This document shows, piece after piece, positions 1 through 6,039 of a DNA stretch of 6,570 nucleotides. The notes beneath the pieces are model-generated. The model searched no databases. It had not been told where the DNA came from and saw only the letters and a list, made by a program, of their open reading frames with translations. Positions within the stretch are counted from its first letter, which is position 1. Every line of letters starts with the position of its first letter. The translations under genes and the position numbers were made by a program. This DNA comes from Acidimicrobiaceae bacterium (lineage in GTDB: Bacteria; Actinomycetota; Acidimicrobiia; Acidimicrobiales; RAAP-2), in assembly GCA_003152555.1 (NCBI GenBank), contig PMAL01000119.1, forward strand, positions 9,863 to 16,432. Direction: 5' to 3'.

Positions 1-131
1 CGTTGGTGACGGAAGCGTCGTTGTGGCGCAGTGCGCTGGGCGATGATGCGCTGTTGGTGCGAGCGCTCGGTTCGATACCCGTATTTCGGCCCGACGGTTC
101 GGGTGGGCTCGTGGAAGATTGGGTGGGTTGA
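1..131 (+). CDS. C-terminal tail of an unidentified protein (5' end outside window)
   Basis: The frame beginning at base 3 is open for 42 codons and stops with TGA at 129-131. The gene enters from the left edge and only its end is visible. The translated tail contains ALGDDALLVRALGSIPVF and ends GGLVEDWVG. Third codon positions are mostly G or C, as in real genes of this window, and the other two plus frames stop early. The minus strand is open here too, but it has no ATG and gives an Arg/His-rich, shadow-like product. I do not recognise the family and see no membrane segment or catalytic motif in the visible part. The gene converges on the 74-aa gene, with only 17 bases between the two stop codons. 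Confidence 0.45.
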   Translation, partial: LVTEASLWRSALGDDALLVRALGSIPVFRPDGSGGLVEDWVG

Positions 132-142
132 GTGAACCACCC
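121..142. terminator. Weak hairpin between convergent genes
   Basis: GGGTGG-TT (121-129, one bulged G at 127) can pair with AACCACCC (135-142), leaving a 5-base loop. The stem overlaps the stop codon of the left-edge gene. On the plus strand a run of five T lies at 156-160, about 13 bases after the stem, which is too far for a standard intrinsic terminator. It may help separate two convergent transcripts, but this is only suggestive. Confidence 0.25.
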
Positions 143-148
143 GCGCGA

Positions 149-373
149 CTAACTCTTTTTGAACCGCTTGCGCAGTCGCGTTGAGAGGCTCGGATTGACG
201 TAGTAGGCGTCGCGCTGCGCGTCGGTCATGGCGTCGTAGCGCGCGCCTTCAGTCGCGTTGATCTTGTCCACCTTCATTTCGTCGAGACCTTCGGAGTTCT
301 TGAGCTGCGTCGGATTAGGCGGAGCCTTGTTCCCGTGATTCAACGTAAAGACAGTAAAGATTTTGTATGCCAT
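149..373 (-). CDS. Small hypothetical protein, 74 aa
   Basis: This short gene starts at ATG 373-371 and ends with TAG. The start is chosen because AAGGG lies 7 bases before it. Extending to the earlier ATG near 451 would run the coding region through a terminator hairpin. The product begins MAYKIFTVFTLNHG and has a polar centre with several Lys, Asp and Asn. It then contains ATEGARYDAMTDAQRDAYY and finishes with a strongly basic tail, RLRKRFKKS. No membrane segment, signal peptide, cysteine or known motif is visible. The basic tail could bind nucleic acid or a membrane surface, but that is a guess. It lies downstream of the permease gene on the same strand, past the terminator at 412-449. It needs either readthrough or its own promoter; TAGGAT at 402-397 would fit a -10 box but has no convincing -35. 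Function unknown; the clear ribosome binding site makes a real gene likely. Confidence 0.6.
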   Translation of the reverse strand: MAYKIFTVFTLNHGNKAPPNPTQLKNSEGLDEMKVDKINATEGARYDAMTDAQRDAYYVNPSLSTRLRKRFKKS

Positions 374-411
374 CGTGATCCCTTCATTACGCGCGAATCC
401 TAGGGCAACGC

Positions 412-449
412 GCAAAAACCCCCGGGTTAATAAGCCCGGGGGTTTTTGC
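412..449 (-). terminator. Strong intrinsic terminator after the NCS1 permease gene
   Basis: Bases 412-426 pair perfectly with 435-449: GCAAAAACCCCCGGG and its reverse complement, a 15-bp stem around an 8-base AT-rich loop. The stem has an A-tract on one side and a T-tract on the other, so it can work in both directions. It begins 13 bases past the permease stop codon on the minus strand, which makes it that gene's natural terminator. The 74-aa gene lies beyond it, with its start codon 38 bases further on. Confidence 0.88.
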
Positions 450-462
450 ATGCCCTTGCTAT

Positions 463-2016
463 TTATCGATTCGGTTCGAGCTCGTTCTGGTGCTTCACTT
501 GCTTAGCGACCCGACCCGTTGACTTCTCGAGCACAAAATACACCAACGCAGCGATGATAACTCCGGTCGGCACCGAGAAGTCGGCACCGCCGTACCAACC
601 GGCCGTGCAAGCGCCGTGCACGAGATTGCCCGCGCAGGCAGCGCCGTAGTGATTGGATATCGGCGTCATCCAGTGGAAGGGGAAGCCCACGGGCGGCGGC
701 GCCTTCGAGTAACACAGCGTCGCGGTGACGACGCCGATCACGAAGGCGATGATGGCGTTCCAATTGACCCCACCGGAGCCGCCAAAGTAGATGCTGTTCT
801 TGTCCGTGCGTTGCAGCTCGGCCGGGTTGTAGCGGTAACGGCGCAGGATCCAGTCCATGAGGAACACTCCGAGCCACGGGGCGATCCACAAGATGATGAC
901 GCCCACGAACTCCTTCATGTAGAGCGAGAAGGTCGACTGGAACATGGCCCAGATCGTGAGGCCGCAGGCGAGCACGCTGTCCAGAATCACGGCCTGGTAG
1001 CGGCGTAGGCGGAAACCCATGGCTTGGAGTGATACGCCCGAGGAGTAGAGGTCCAGCGAGTTGATGCCGAAGAGTTGCACGATGGCGAAGATCAAGAACA
1101 GCGCGACGACCCAACTCGGGATGTAGTGCTGACCGTGCAGCGCCTCGAAGGGGTTGGCGCCGTTCCAGTCGGTGACCTGCGCGCTCGACGACAGGAAGGT
1201 GAAGGTGGCCGCTCCGAGCAGCATCATGAAGATCTCGGGAACCGCGGTGCCGAGGAACACCCAGCCCACGATCGACGCCTTGGAGGCGTCACGCGGGACG
1301 TAACGGGTGTAGTCGTTACCGCACTCGGTCCAACCCAAGCCCGACAGGGCGAAAACGAAGGCCAGTCCGGCGGTGTAGAGCTCCCAGCCGCCGCCGAAAC
1401 CCTTGAAGCTGCTGGAGCCGTGCTGGATATCGAAGATCGCGAGGAGGACAAATATTGCCCCGAACGGAATTATCAGCGCTCGTAGGACCTTGACCATGGT
1501 GGCGTGACCGAAATAGGGCACGATGGCCTGGATCGCCGCTGCGGCGACAATATAAAGGACCTTCAACGCGCCGTTCACTTGAAATCCGGCCATCTGGGAG
1601 AGCACGATGGCGGCGCCCACGATCAGGATGAGGCCTTCGGTTTCGAATCCAATCTGGGTTATCCAGTTAAAGAAGGACACCAGACGCGATCCGTGCACGC
1701 CAAAGGGCGCTCGGCTAATGGCGAACGCCGTCGTTCCCGTTTCGGGTCCCTGCAACGATGCCAGACCCAGGAGCAGGAACGAAATGTTGCCAATAATGAT
1801 GATGCTGACGGCCGTGACGAAGCTGAATCCAAAACCCATGAGCAGGGCGCCGTAGATGAAGTATTCGACGTTGATCGCCGAACCGGTCCATAAGGCTCCG
1901 ATATTGCGCGGCGTCGCCCAGCGTTCGGTCTCGGGGACGTAATCGATGCCGCGTTGCTCTACGCGAAACGGTTGGTCGCCGGTCGAACCGTCGTGCGTGT
2001 CCAAAGTTAATGCCAC
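463..2016 (-). CDS. NCS1-family nucleobase permease (purine/cytosine permease type), 517 aa
   Basis: Inner-membrane secondary transporter, expected to import a nucleobase or related compound such as cytosine, purine, uracil or allantoin with a cation. The sequence does not fix the substrate. It starts with GTG, supported by GGGAGGA 8 bases upstream. Family features: the N-terminal YVPETERWATPRNIGALW region (26-43) leading into the first membrane helix, a GPETGTTAFAISRAPFG stretch (90-106), WITQIGFETEG (118-128), NDYTRYVP (234-241), NSLDLYSSGVSLQAMG (319-334) and APWLGVFLMDWI (379-390). Hydrophobic blocks are compatible with the family's usual 12 helices, and the length is normal for the family. 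Before the last helix there is a long polar stretch (about 436-480) with Cys461 and Cys470, and Cys435 at the end of the preceding helix. It may be extracytoplasmic and disulfide-bonded. The gene is apparently monocistronic up to the terminator that follows it. The family assignment is firm; cytosine versus another substrate is open. Confidence 0.93.
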   Translation of the reverse strand: MALTLDTHDGSTGDQPFRVEQRGIDYVPETERWATPRNIGALWTGSAINVEYFIYGALLMGFGFSFVTAVSIIIIGNISFLLLGLASLQGPETGTTAFAISRAPFGVHGSRLVSFFNWITQIGFETEGLILIVGAAIVLSQMAGFQVNGALKVLYIVAAAAIQAIVPYFGHATMVKVLRALIIPFGAIFVLLAIFDIQHGSSSFKGFGGGWELYTAGLAFVFALSGLGWTECGNDYTRYVPRDASKASIVGWVFLGTAVPEIFMMLLGAATFTFLSSSAQVTDWNGANPFEALHGQHYIPSWVVALFLIFAIVQLFGINSLDLYSSGVSLQAMGFRLRRYQAVILDSVLACGLTIWAMFQSTFSLYMKEFVGVIILWIAPWLGVFLMDWILRRYRYNPAELQRTDKNSIYFGGSGGVNWNAIIAFVIGVVTATLCYSKAPPPVGFPFHWMTPISNHYGAACAGNLVHGACTAGWYGGADFSVPTGVIIAALVYFVLEKSTGRVAKQVKHQNELEPNR

Positions 2017-2024
2017 TGGGTGTG

Positions 2025-2031
2025 TCCTCCC
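2025..2031 (-). promoter_or_regulatory. Ribosome binding site of the NCS1 permease
   Basis: Read on the minus strand, GGGAGGA lies 8 bases before the GTG at 2016-2014. This near-perfect anti-16S match fixes a GTG start for the permease, and the family's usual N-terminal length agrees. Confidence 0.85.
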
Positions 2032-2261
2032 TTATAGATATTGTTCACCGGCTACGGCCCCGAGATGCTGGTCGTACGCGACATGTTTACCCGATGGCGA
2101 CGGGTGCGTGATGGGAAAGTGAAGATTTTTTCATCCGGAAATAATTCGACACGGCGGAGGTCTCTCGAAGCGACGTGATCCTGAGAGCCCTCTCACCTCG
2201 CGATGCTCCGCCTTGGTGTTCGTGACGGCGGTGTCATCGGGGTGCGTTGCGCGCGTCGGTC

Positions 2262-2267
2262 TAAAGT
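2262..2267 (+). promoter_or_regulatory. Putative -10 box for leaderless ABC exporter transcript
   Basis: TAAAGT fits the actinobacterial TANNNT -10 consensus and ends 7 bases before the A of ATG 2275-2277. A transcript would therefore begin at or next to the start codon. No purine-rich ribosome binding site precedes the ATG, which agrees with a leaderless mRNA. No recognisable -35 hexamer sits at the usual 16-18 base spacing. Confidence 0.5.
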
Positions 2268-2274
2268 CTGGGCC

Positions 2275-3204
2275 ATGACGGCCGTGGTGGAAGTAGAAGA
2301 TCTGCACAAGTCCTACGGTCAGGTAGAACGGCTCCACGGCATCAGTTTTGAAGTCCAGGCGGGGGAAATTTTGGGATTCCTGGGCGTTAACGGGGCGGGC
2401 AAAACCACCACGATCGAGATCTTGGAGGGCTACCGGCCCCGGGACGCGGGGCGCGTGTCGGTGCTCGGGAGGGACCCCGCGCGGACCAACCGCCAGTGGC
2501 GTAACCGGATTGGTCTGGTCTTACAGGAGTGCGAGCTCGATCCGATCTATACCGTGCGCGAGACCGTGTCGATGTTCGCCCGTTATTTCCAACACCCCAC
2601 CGACGTGCGGGCCACCATTGACTCGGTAGGACTGAACGAGAAGTCCGACGAACGAATTGGTCGGCTTTCGGGCGGCCAGAAGCGCCGCCTCGACGTGGCG
2701 CTGGGACTAGTGGGCGACCCCGAAGTGCTGTTCTTGGACGAGCCCACCACGGGCCTCGACCCGGTCGCTCGCCGCGAGATGTGGTCGATGATCGAGGGCC
2801 TTCGCAGTGCGGGCAAGACAATATTCCTCACCACCCACTACATGGATGAGGCCGAGCACCTGGCTGATCGAATCATCATCCTGCGCGCCGGCGTAATCGC
2901 CGCCCAGGGCACACCTGAGGAGTTGAGCGCCACGCTGGGCTACCACACCGAGATCACCTTTGAGTCGTCGGTTGGCTTTGATCTCGAGCGCCTGCGCGCA
3001 GTCCTGGGGGCGGCGGTCAATCTGGAGGCGTCGGTCGTTCGATTCAAGACCAACCGCGTCCAAGACGACATGGCGGTGCTGTTGGAGTGGGCCAAGGGAG
3101 AGCAAGTGCTCCTGGACAAACTCCAGGCCATTCGCCCGAGCCTCGACGACGTGTTTGTGCAGGTGGCGGGAGAAGCAACGGCCGCGGATGGGGCTACGCC
3201 ATGA
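2275..3204 (+). CDS. ABC exporter ATP-binding protein, DrrA/NodI-like, 309 aa
   Basis: Cytoplasmic ATPase that powers export through the ABC-2 permease encoded next to it. All nucleotide-binding motifs are intact: Walker A GVNGAGKTT (37-45), Q-loop Gln84, signature LSGGQ (131-135), Walker B VLFLDEP with catalytic Glu156, D-loop GLD (160-162) and switch His188 in TTHYMDEAEHLADRI. The C-terminal RPSLDDVFVQVAG (287-299) is typical of the DrrA-type drug and lipid exporter ATPases, as is the length. An earlier in-frame ATG at 2203 would add 24 residues with no family character. I prefer ATG 2275 because the conserved ABC fold begins right after it and a -10 box lies directly upstream. The stop codon overlaps the next gene's ATG, so the two are translationally coupled. 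The exported substrate cannot be told from sequence: daunorubicin-like drugs, lipids or polysaccharides are known for the wider family. Confidence 0.95.
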   Translation: MTAVVEVEDLHKSYGQVERLHGISFEVQAGEILGFLGVNGAGKTTTIEILEGYRPRDAGRVSVLGRDPARTNRQWRNRIGLVLQECELDPIYTVRETVSMFARYFQHPTDVRATIDSVGLNEKSDERIGRLSGGQKRRLDVALGLVGDPEVLFLDEPTTGLDPVARREMWSMIEGLRSAGKTIFLTTHYMDEAEHLADRIIILRAGVIAAQGTPEELSATLGYHTEITFESSVGFDLERLRAVLGAAVNLEASVVRFKTNRVQDDMAVLLEWAKGEQVLLDKLQAIRPSLDDVFVQVAGEATAADGATP

Positions 3205-3980
3205 GCGACGTCGCACTGGCCGTCACCCAGACGAGGTACGCGCTTCGCGGGTATACCCGTGACCGCAGTGCGCTCGTCTTCACCGCGATCTTCCCGCTCA
3301 TCCTGCTGCTGCTCTTTAACGCCATATTTAAAGGCAATACCCAGTTCGACGGTCGCAACGTTCCCTCGGGCGCCTACTACACGGCGTCGATAATTTCCTA
3401 CGTGATCACGCTCGTGAGTTTTGGATCTTTGCTCAGCCGCATCACGACCGCGCGAGAACGGGGACTGCTCAAACGGTTCCGGGGCACGCCCATGCCGAGT
3501 TGGATTTACCTCGTCTCCGAGATTGGTCGCACCGTCGTGGTGGTCTACGTGACCGTGGCGCTGCTGGTCGTGGTCGGCGTGATTTTCTATCACGTGCACG
3601 TGTCGGCGTACCTACTCATTGGACTCGTCATTTACGTGGCGCTGGGTGTCTCGTGCTTTTGTTCGATGGCCCTCGCGTTGGCCGGTGTCTGCAAGACGGC
3701 CGATGCGGCGTCAGCCATTGGTCCACTGGCGGCCACGATTCTGTCGTTCCTCTCGGGCGTGTTTATTCCGACATTTCTCATGCCCACGTGGTTAATTGAC
3801 ATCGGCAAGGTATTCCCCTTGGAGCACGCCGCTCGGGGACTGCAATCGGCGTTCTTGCTGAAGGGCTCGACGGGAATTAATGGCGTCGATATTGGCGTGC
3901 TCGTCGCGTGGACGGCAGCGGGACTTCTGGTGGCGTCACGTAATTTCAAGTGGGAAAAGAGCGGCGCGGGAACCAACTGA
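3201..3980 (+). CDS. ABC-2 type exporter permease, DrrB-like, 259 aa
   Basis: Integral membrane partner of the preceding ATPase; the two would form an export complex (two ATPases, two permeases). The ATG overlaps the upstream TGA in an ATGA arrangement, which selects this start over an upstream in-frame one inside the ATPase gene. About six membrane segments can be drawn: roughly 25-43, 60-78, 108-130, 136-162, 172-195 and a last one near 228-245. The cytoplasmic stretch RERGLLKRFRGTPMPSWIYL (85-104) is the family's coupling region, and SFLSGVFIP with FPLEHAARGLQSAF (182-217) is the typical ABC-2 C-terminal signature. Length is normal for single-subunit permeases. Nothing is missing, so the exporter should be functional. 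The substrate is unknown. Confidence 0.93.
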   Translation: MSDVALAVTQTRYALRGYTRDRSALVFTAIFPLILLLLFNAIFKGNTQFDGRNVPSGAYYTASIISYVITLVSFGSLLSRITTARERGLLKRFRGTPMPSWIYLVSEIGRTVVVVYVTVALLVVVGVIFYHVHVSAYLLIGLVIYVALGVSCFCSMALALAGVCKTADAASAIGPLAATILSFLSGVFIPTFLMPTWLIDIGKVFPLEHAARGLQSAFLLKGSTGINGVDIGVLVAWTAAGLLVASRNFKWEKSGAGTN

Positions 3981-4012
3981 GTGCTGAACGTCCCCTCAAC
4001 ATGTTGGCACGG

Positions 4013-4049
4013 GACCAGACATGTGGACCCTTAGTCCACCCTTCTGGTC
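4013..4049. terminator. Two-part hairpin downstream of the ABC exporter operon
   Basis: An outer stem GACCAGA/TCTGGTC (4013-4019 with 4043-4049) encloses an inner stem GTGGAC/GTCCAC (4023-4028 with 4034-4039). A symmetrical 3-by-3 internal loop separates the stems, and the apical loop is 5 bases. It starts 32 bases after the permease stop codon. No U-tract follows, so it would be a non-canonical terminator or an mRNA 3'-end stabiliser. Just upstream is a perfect 10-bp palindrome, CAACATGTTG (3997-4006). Confidence 0.45.
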
Positions 4050-4089
4050 GCGTTTCGGAAAACTAAACGAATCTCATTCCTAGATTCGA

Positions 4090-4137
4090 GCAACTGCGTA
4101 GTCCCAGGGCTTTGGGTTCCTGGGACTACGCAGTTGC
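4090..4137. terminator. 19-bp perfect hairpin between convergent operons
   Basis: CAACTGCGTAGTCCCAGG (4091-4108) pairs perfectly with 4119-4136, and G4090 with C4137 extends the stem to 19 bp; the loop is 10 bases. It lies between the exporter operon and the SIMPL gene, whose TAG (4140-4138) touches the stem. Its symmetry would serve transcripts from both sides. No U-tract follows in either direction, so it resembles the U-less terminators proposed for actinobacteria. It could also be a dispersed palindromic repeat. Confidence 0.65.
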
Positions 4138-4920
4138 CTAGTTCGCCAAGGAGTACACGACGCTCACTTGGACGCTGAGAGATTCGCTCCCAGCCTGCAA
4201 GGGCACCGAGTGTACGGCGGTCGTTGCCGCGGCAAAGGTCACGGGACTCGGGAAGACGGAACTCTGATTCTCTTGGTCCGTCACCTTGACAATGCCAGTG
4301 AGACCTGTGCCGCCGGCCGCGGCGATGTTGCTCGCCTCGGTGTGGGCGTTGCGCATGGCGTTGGCCCGCGCCTGGGCCAGCAGCTTCGAGTCATTGGAGA
4401 TGGAGAACGTGATGCCGTTGAGCTCGACGCCGTTGCCGCCGGCCCGGGCCGCCGCTTCAATCGCTGATCCGGCCTTGGCGAGGTCGTGCATCGTCACCGT
4501 CAGGTCGTCGTCGACCGTAAAGCCGGTCACTTGGCCCGCGTTGTTGGTGTTCGCCTGAATGTCGAGTCCGGAGGTCTGCATCTCCTTTTTGGTGACGCCG
4601 TGTCTCATCAGTGCCGCTTCCAGGGCCTTTACCCGCCCGTTGTTCATCGACAGTGCCGTTGCGGCGTTGGCGTTCACCGTCTCCATGCCGATTTGGAAGC
4701 TCACCGTGTCGGGCGTGCCCTTCACGGTCGCGGTTCCCGTCACCGAGATGGTGGCCGGGGACGCGCCCTTCGTGTTGTTGTTGTTCTTGAGCGCGGCGCC
4801 CGTGAAGCCCACCGCGATCAGCACTAAGACCGCGACGAGCCCAACCAGCCAATTGAGGGGATGGAACGTCCGCGCGCCCGAGCCGCGGGGGCTCTCTGTT
4901 GAACCAGTGTTGTCACTCAT
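4138..4920 (-). CDS. Membrane-anchored SIMPL-domain (YggE/DUF541) protein, 260 aa
   Basis: SIMPL-domain envelope protein with an N-terminal anchor. ATG 4920-4918 is chosen because AAGGAGA lies 4 bases upstream; an earlier in-frame ATG at 4944 adds 8 residues ahead of that site. Layout: a polar cytoplasmic N-terminus rich in Ser and Gly (1-20), one membrane helix LNWLVGLVAVLVLIAVGF (22-39), an Asn-rich linker (46-50), then the SIMPL domain (about 55-260). Its family marks are ATISVTGTATVKGTPDTVSF (56-75), paired alpha/beta units with LEAALMRHGVTKKEMQTSGL (100-119), and AQARANAMRNAHTEASNIAAAGG (182-204). Known relatives (E. coli YggE, Brucella BP26) are periplasmic or surface proteins. YggE has been linked to oxidative stress, but the molecular role is unclear. 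Length is usual. It lies 45 bases downstream of the chimeric frame on the same strand, probably in one transcript, and ends against a strong hairpin. Confidence 0.88.
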   Translation of the reverse strand: MSDNTGSTESPRGSGARTFHPLNWLVGLVAVLVLIAVGFTGAALKNNNNTKGASPATISVTGTATVKGTPDTVSFQIGMETVNANAATALSMNNGRVKALEAALMRHGVTKKEMQTSGLDIQANTNNAGQVTGFTVDDDLTVTMHDLAKAGSAIEAAARAGGNGVELNGITFSISNDSKLLAQARANAMRNAHTEASNIAAAGGTGLTGIVKVTDQENQSSVFPSPVTFAAATTAVHSVPLQAGSESLSVQVSVVYSLAN

Positions 4921-4924
4921 AACT

Positions 4925-4931
4925 TCTCCTT
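4925..4931 (-). promoter_or_regulatory. Ribosome binding site of the SIMPL gene
   Basis: On the minus strand AAGGAGA sits 4 bases before ATG 4920-4918. It decides between this start and the one 24 bases upstream, which has no such element. Confidence 0.8.
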
Positions 4932-4965
4932 TTTGGTGGTGCATTGAGTTTTCATTTCTGTCCGC

Positions 4966-6039
4966 CTACTTCGCTGTCTTGATGTGGTAGCACGAAGGGT
5001 TGAGCGCGAGCACCTGCAGGGAGGTGCCGTCGCTCGCGGCGTAGGTGTACTGGGGCACGAGCACCGCGGAACCGTTGGTCAACCACACGAGTTCGTAATT
5101 GAGCTTCGCGGAATTCAGTGTGAGCGCGACACCGGAGCCGGAAACCTTCTTGCTCGGTGCCGGGATCATTGGTCCGCCCGGATTGACGCCACTGGGCGTT
5201 GAGTTCGAAAGCACCCCAGCGCCGTCGGCCTCAGTAATGACGGGGTAGTTGCTTCCGGGTGAGATCGAGCCGAGCAGCCCCGTCGCGTAAATGAGGGCTC
5301 CCTTGTTGGAGAACTGGAACTCCTCGTACTGATTCGTTGCGACAGCGTTGCTGGTCTTTAAGGGGTAGTAAATGATGTTGTCGGTGCCAATGAAACGCGG
5401 CGACGCCAGCGTCATCCCGTCGGGCACGAGGTCGCTGGTGACCAGTTTCGTCGCGTACGGTGTCGACCAGGAAATGAGCTGACCGTGAGACGCGTTGTGA
5501 TCGCTCAAGTCGCTGGCCATCGCGCACGATGTCCGAGCAGCGCTGGGTGACAACGTGGAGGGCTGCGGACATGAACCCGCAACGTTGTAGGTCCAGGTCA
5601 GGGGACCGGACGACGAAACGGTCGTGGAGTGCGGGATGCTCCTGACGAATGGCGCTGCCACGACCAGCGCGTTGGTGCCCTTCGCGATCCACGTGCCGGC
5701 TGCGCTCGAAGAAAGGCCCAAGACTGGGCTCGTTTCGTGAACGTTAAGTGCGTCAGCGATTCGCAGCACTTTGGCCTGGGGACTCTTGACCGACGACAAG
5801 GTGAAAATCGCCAGGGACACCTCGGAGGTCGAGAGGCGTGGTCCCGCAACGTACGTGCGAATTGCTTTTGCGGCGGTGCCTGTCGCGGTGGGCACTTGCG
5901 TTGATTCAAAGGCCACGGGCGCCAGGGTCGCGGGTGCGTGCGCGGCTGGCCCGGCTATTGGGGTGTTGCTGGGCAGCGCCAAGACGCTGAGAGATTGAGG
6001 AGCGCCGCTGATGGCGACCACCACGCCGGTCGCGACGAG
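4966..6039 (-). other. Exported, membrane-anchored protein segment lacking its native N-terminus
   Basis: Codons 146-502 of the chimeric frame. A hydrophobic stretch, LVATGVVVAISG (146-157), reads like the end of a transmembrane or signal segment. Then come an Ala/Pro/Thr-rich linker (about 160-205) and a domain with two nearby cysteines, Cys302 and Cys317, suited to a disulfide. The C-terminal part has FIGTDNIIYYPLKTSN (361-376), EEFQFSNKGALIYATGLLGS (384-403), SNYPVITEADGAGVL (408-422), and ELVWLTNGSAVLVPQYTY (461-478), ending LALNPSCYHIKTAK. The order of a bare-strand stretch, a YPVI-type repeat and a final VLVPxYxY strand resembles poorly characterised anchored proteins found beside ECF sigma factors in actinobacteria. 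That is recall of a pattern, not a proven match. GC and codon use fit the neighbouring SIMPL gene, 45 bases downstream, so this part looks native and its true start has been replaced. Confidence 0.6.

Larger units (their letters stand above)
2017..2274. other. Divergent intergenic region between permease and ABC exporter
   Basis: This 258-bp stretch has no convincing gene; the open frames in it are short and lack ribosome binding sites. It must carry the promoters of both flanking transcription units. On the exporter side a -10 box abuts the start codon (separate entry). On the permease side I could not choose a promoter: the AT-rich patch at about 2123-2150 (containing TTTTTTC and AAATAATTC) is the likeliest place. 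A promoter there would leave a leader of roughly 100 bases. Two nested inverted repeats can be drawn on the plus strand: GAGGT (2157-2161) with a later ACCTC, and CTCTC with GAGAG inside it. They are imperfect. I see no riboswitch I recognise. Confidence 0.5.

Noticed and set aside
374..451. Longer N-terminus for the 74-aa gene starting near 451
   Set aside because: It would translate the terminator hairpin, has no ribosome binding site, and the inner ATG has one.
503..1893. Several open frames of 75-203 codons overlapping the NCS1 permease on both strands
   Set aside because: They lie inside a gene with clear family motifs and have biased, low-complexity compositions; they are shadows.
2017..2200. 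Riboswitch (guanidine/ykkC type was considered) in the permease leader
   Set aside because: A GAGAGAC word is present, but the other conserved blocks and pairing of that class are not.
2203..2274. Longer N-terminus for the ABC ATPase from ATG 2203
   Set aside because: The extra 24 residues have no family similarity, and a -10 box with a leaderless arrangement fits ATG 2275.
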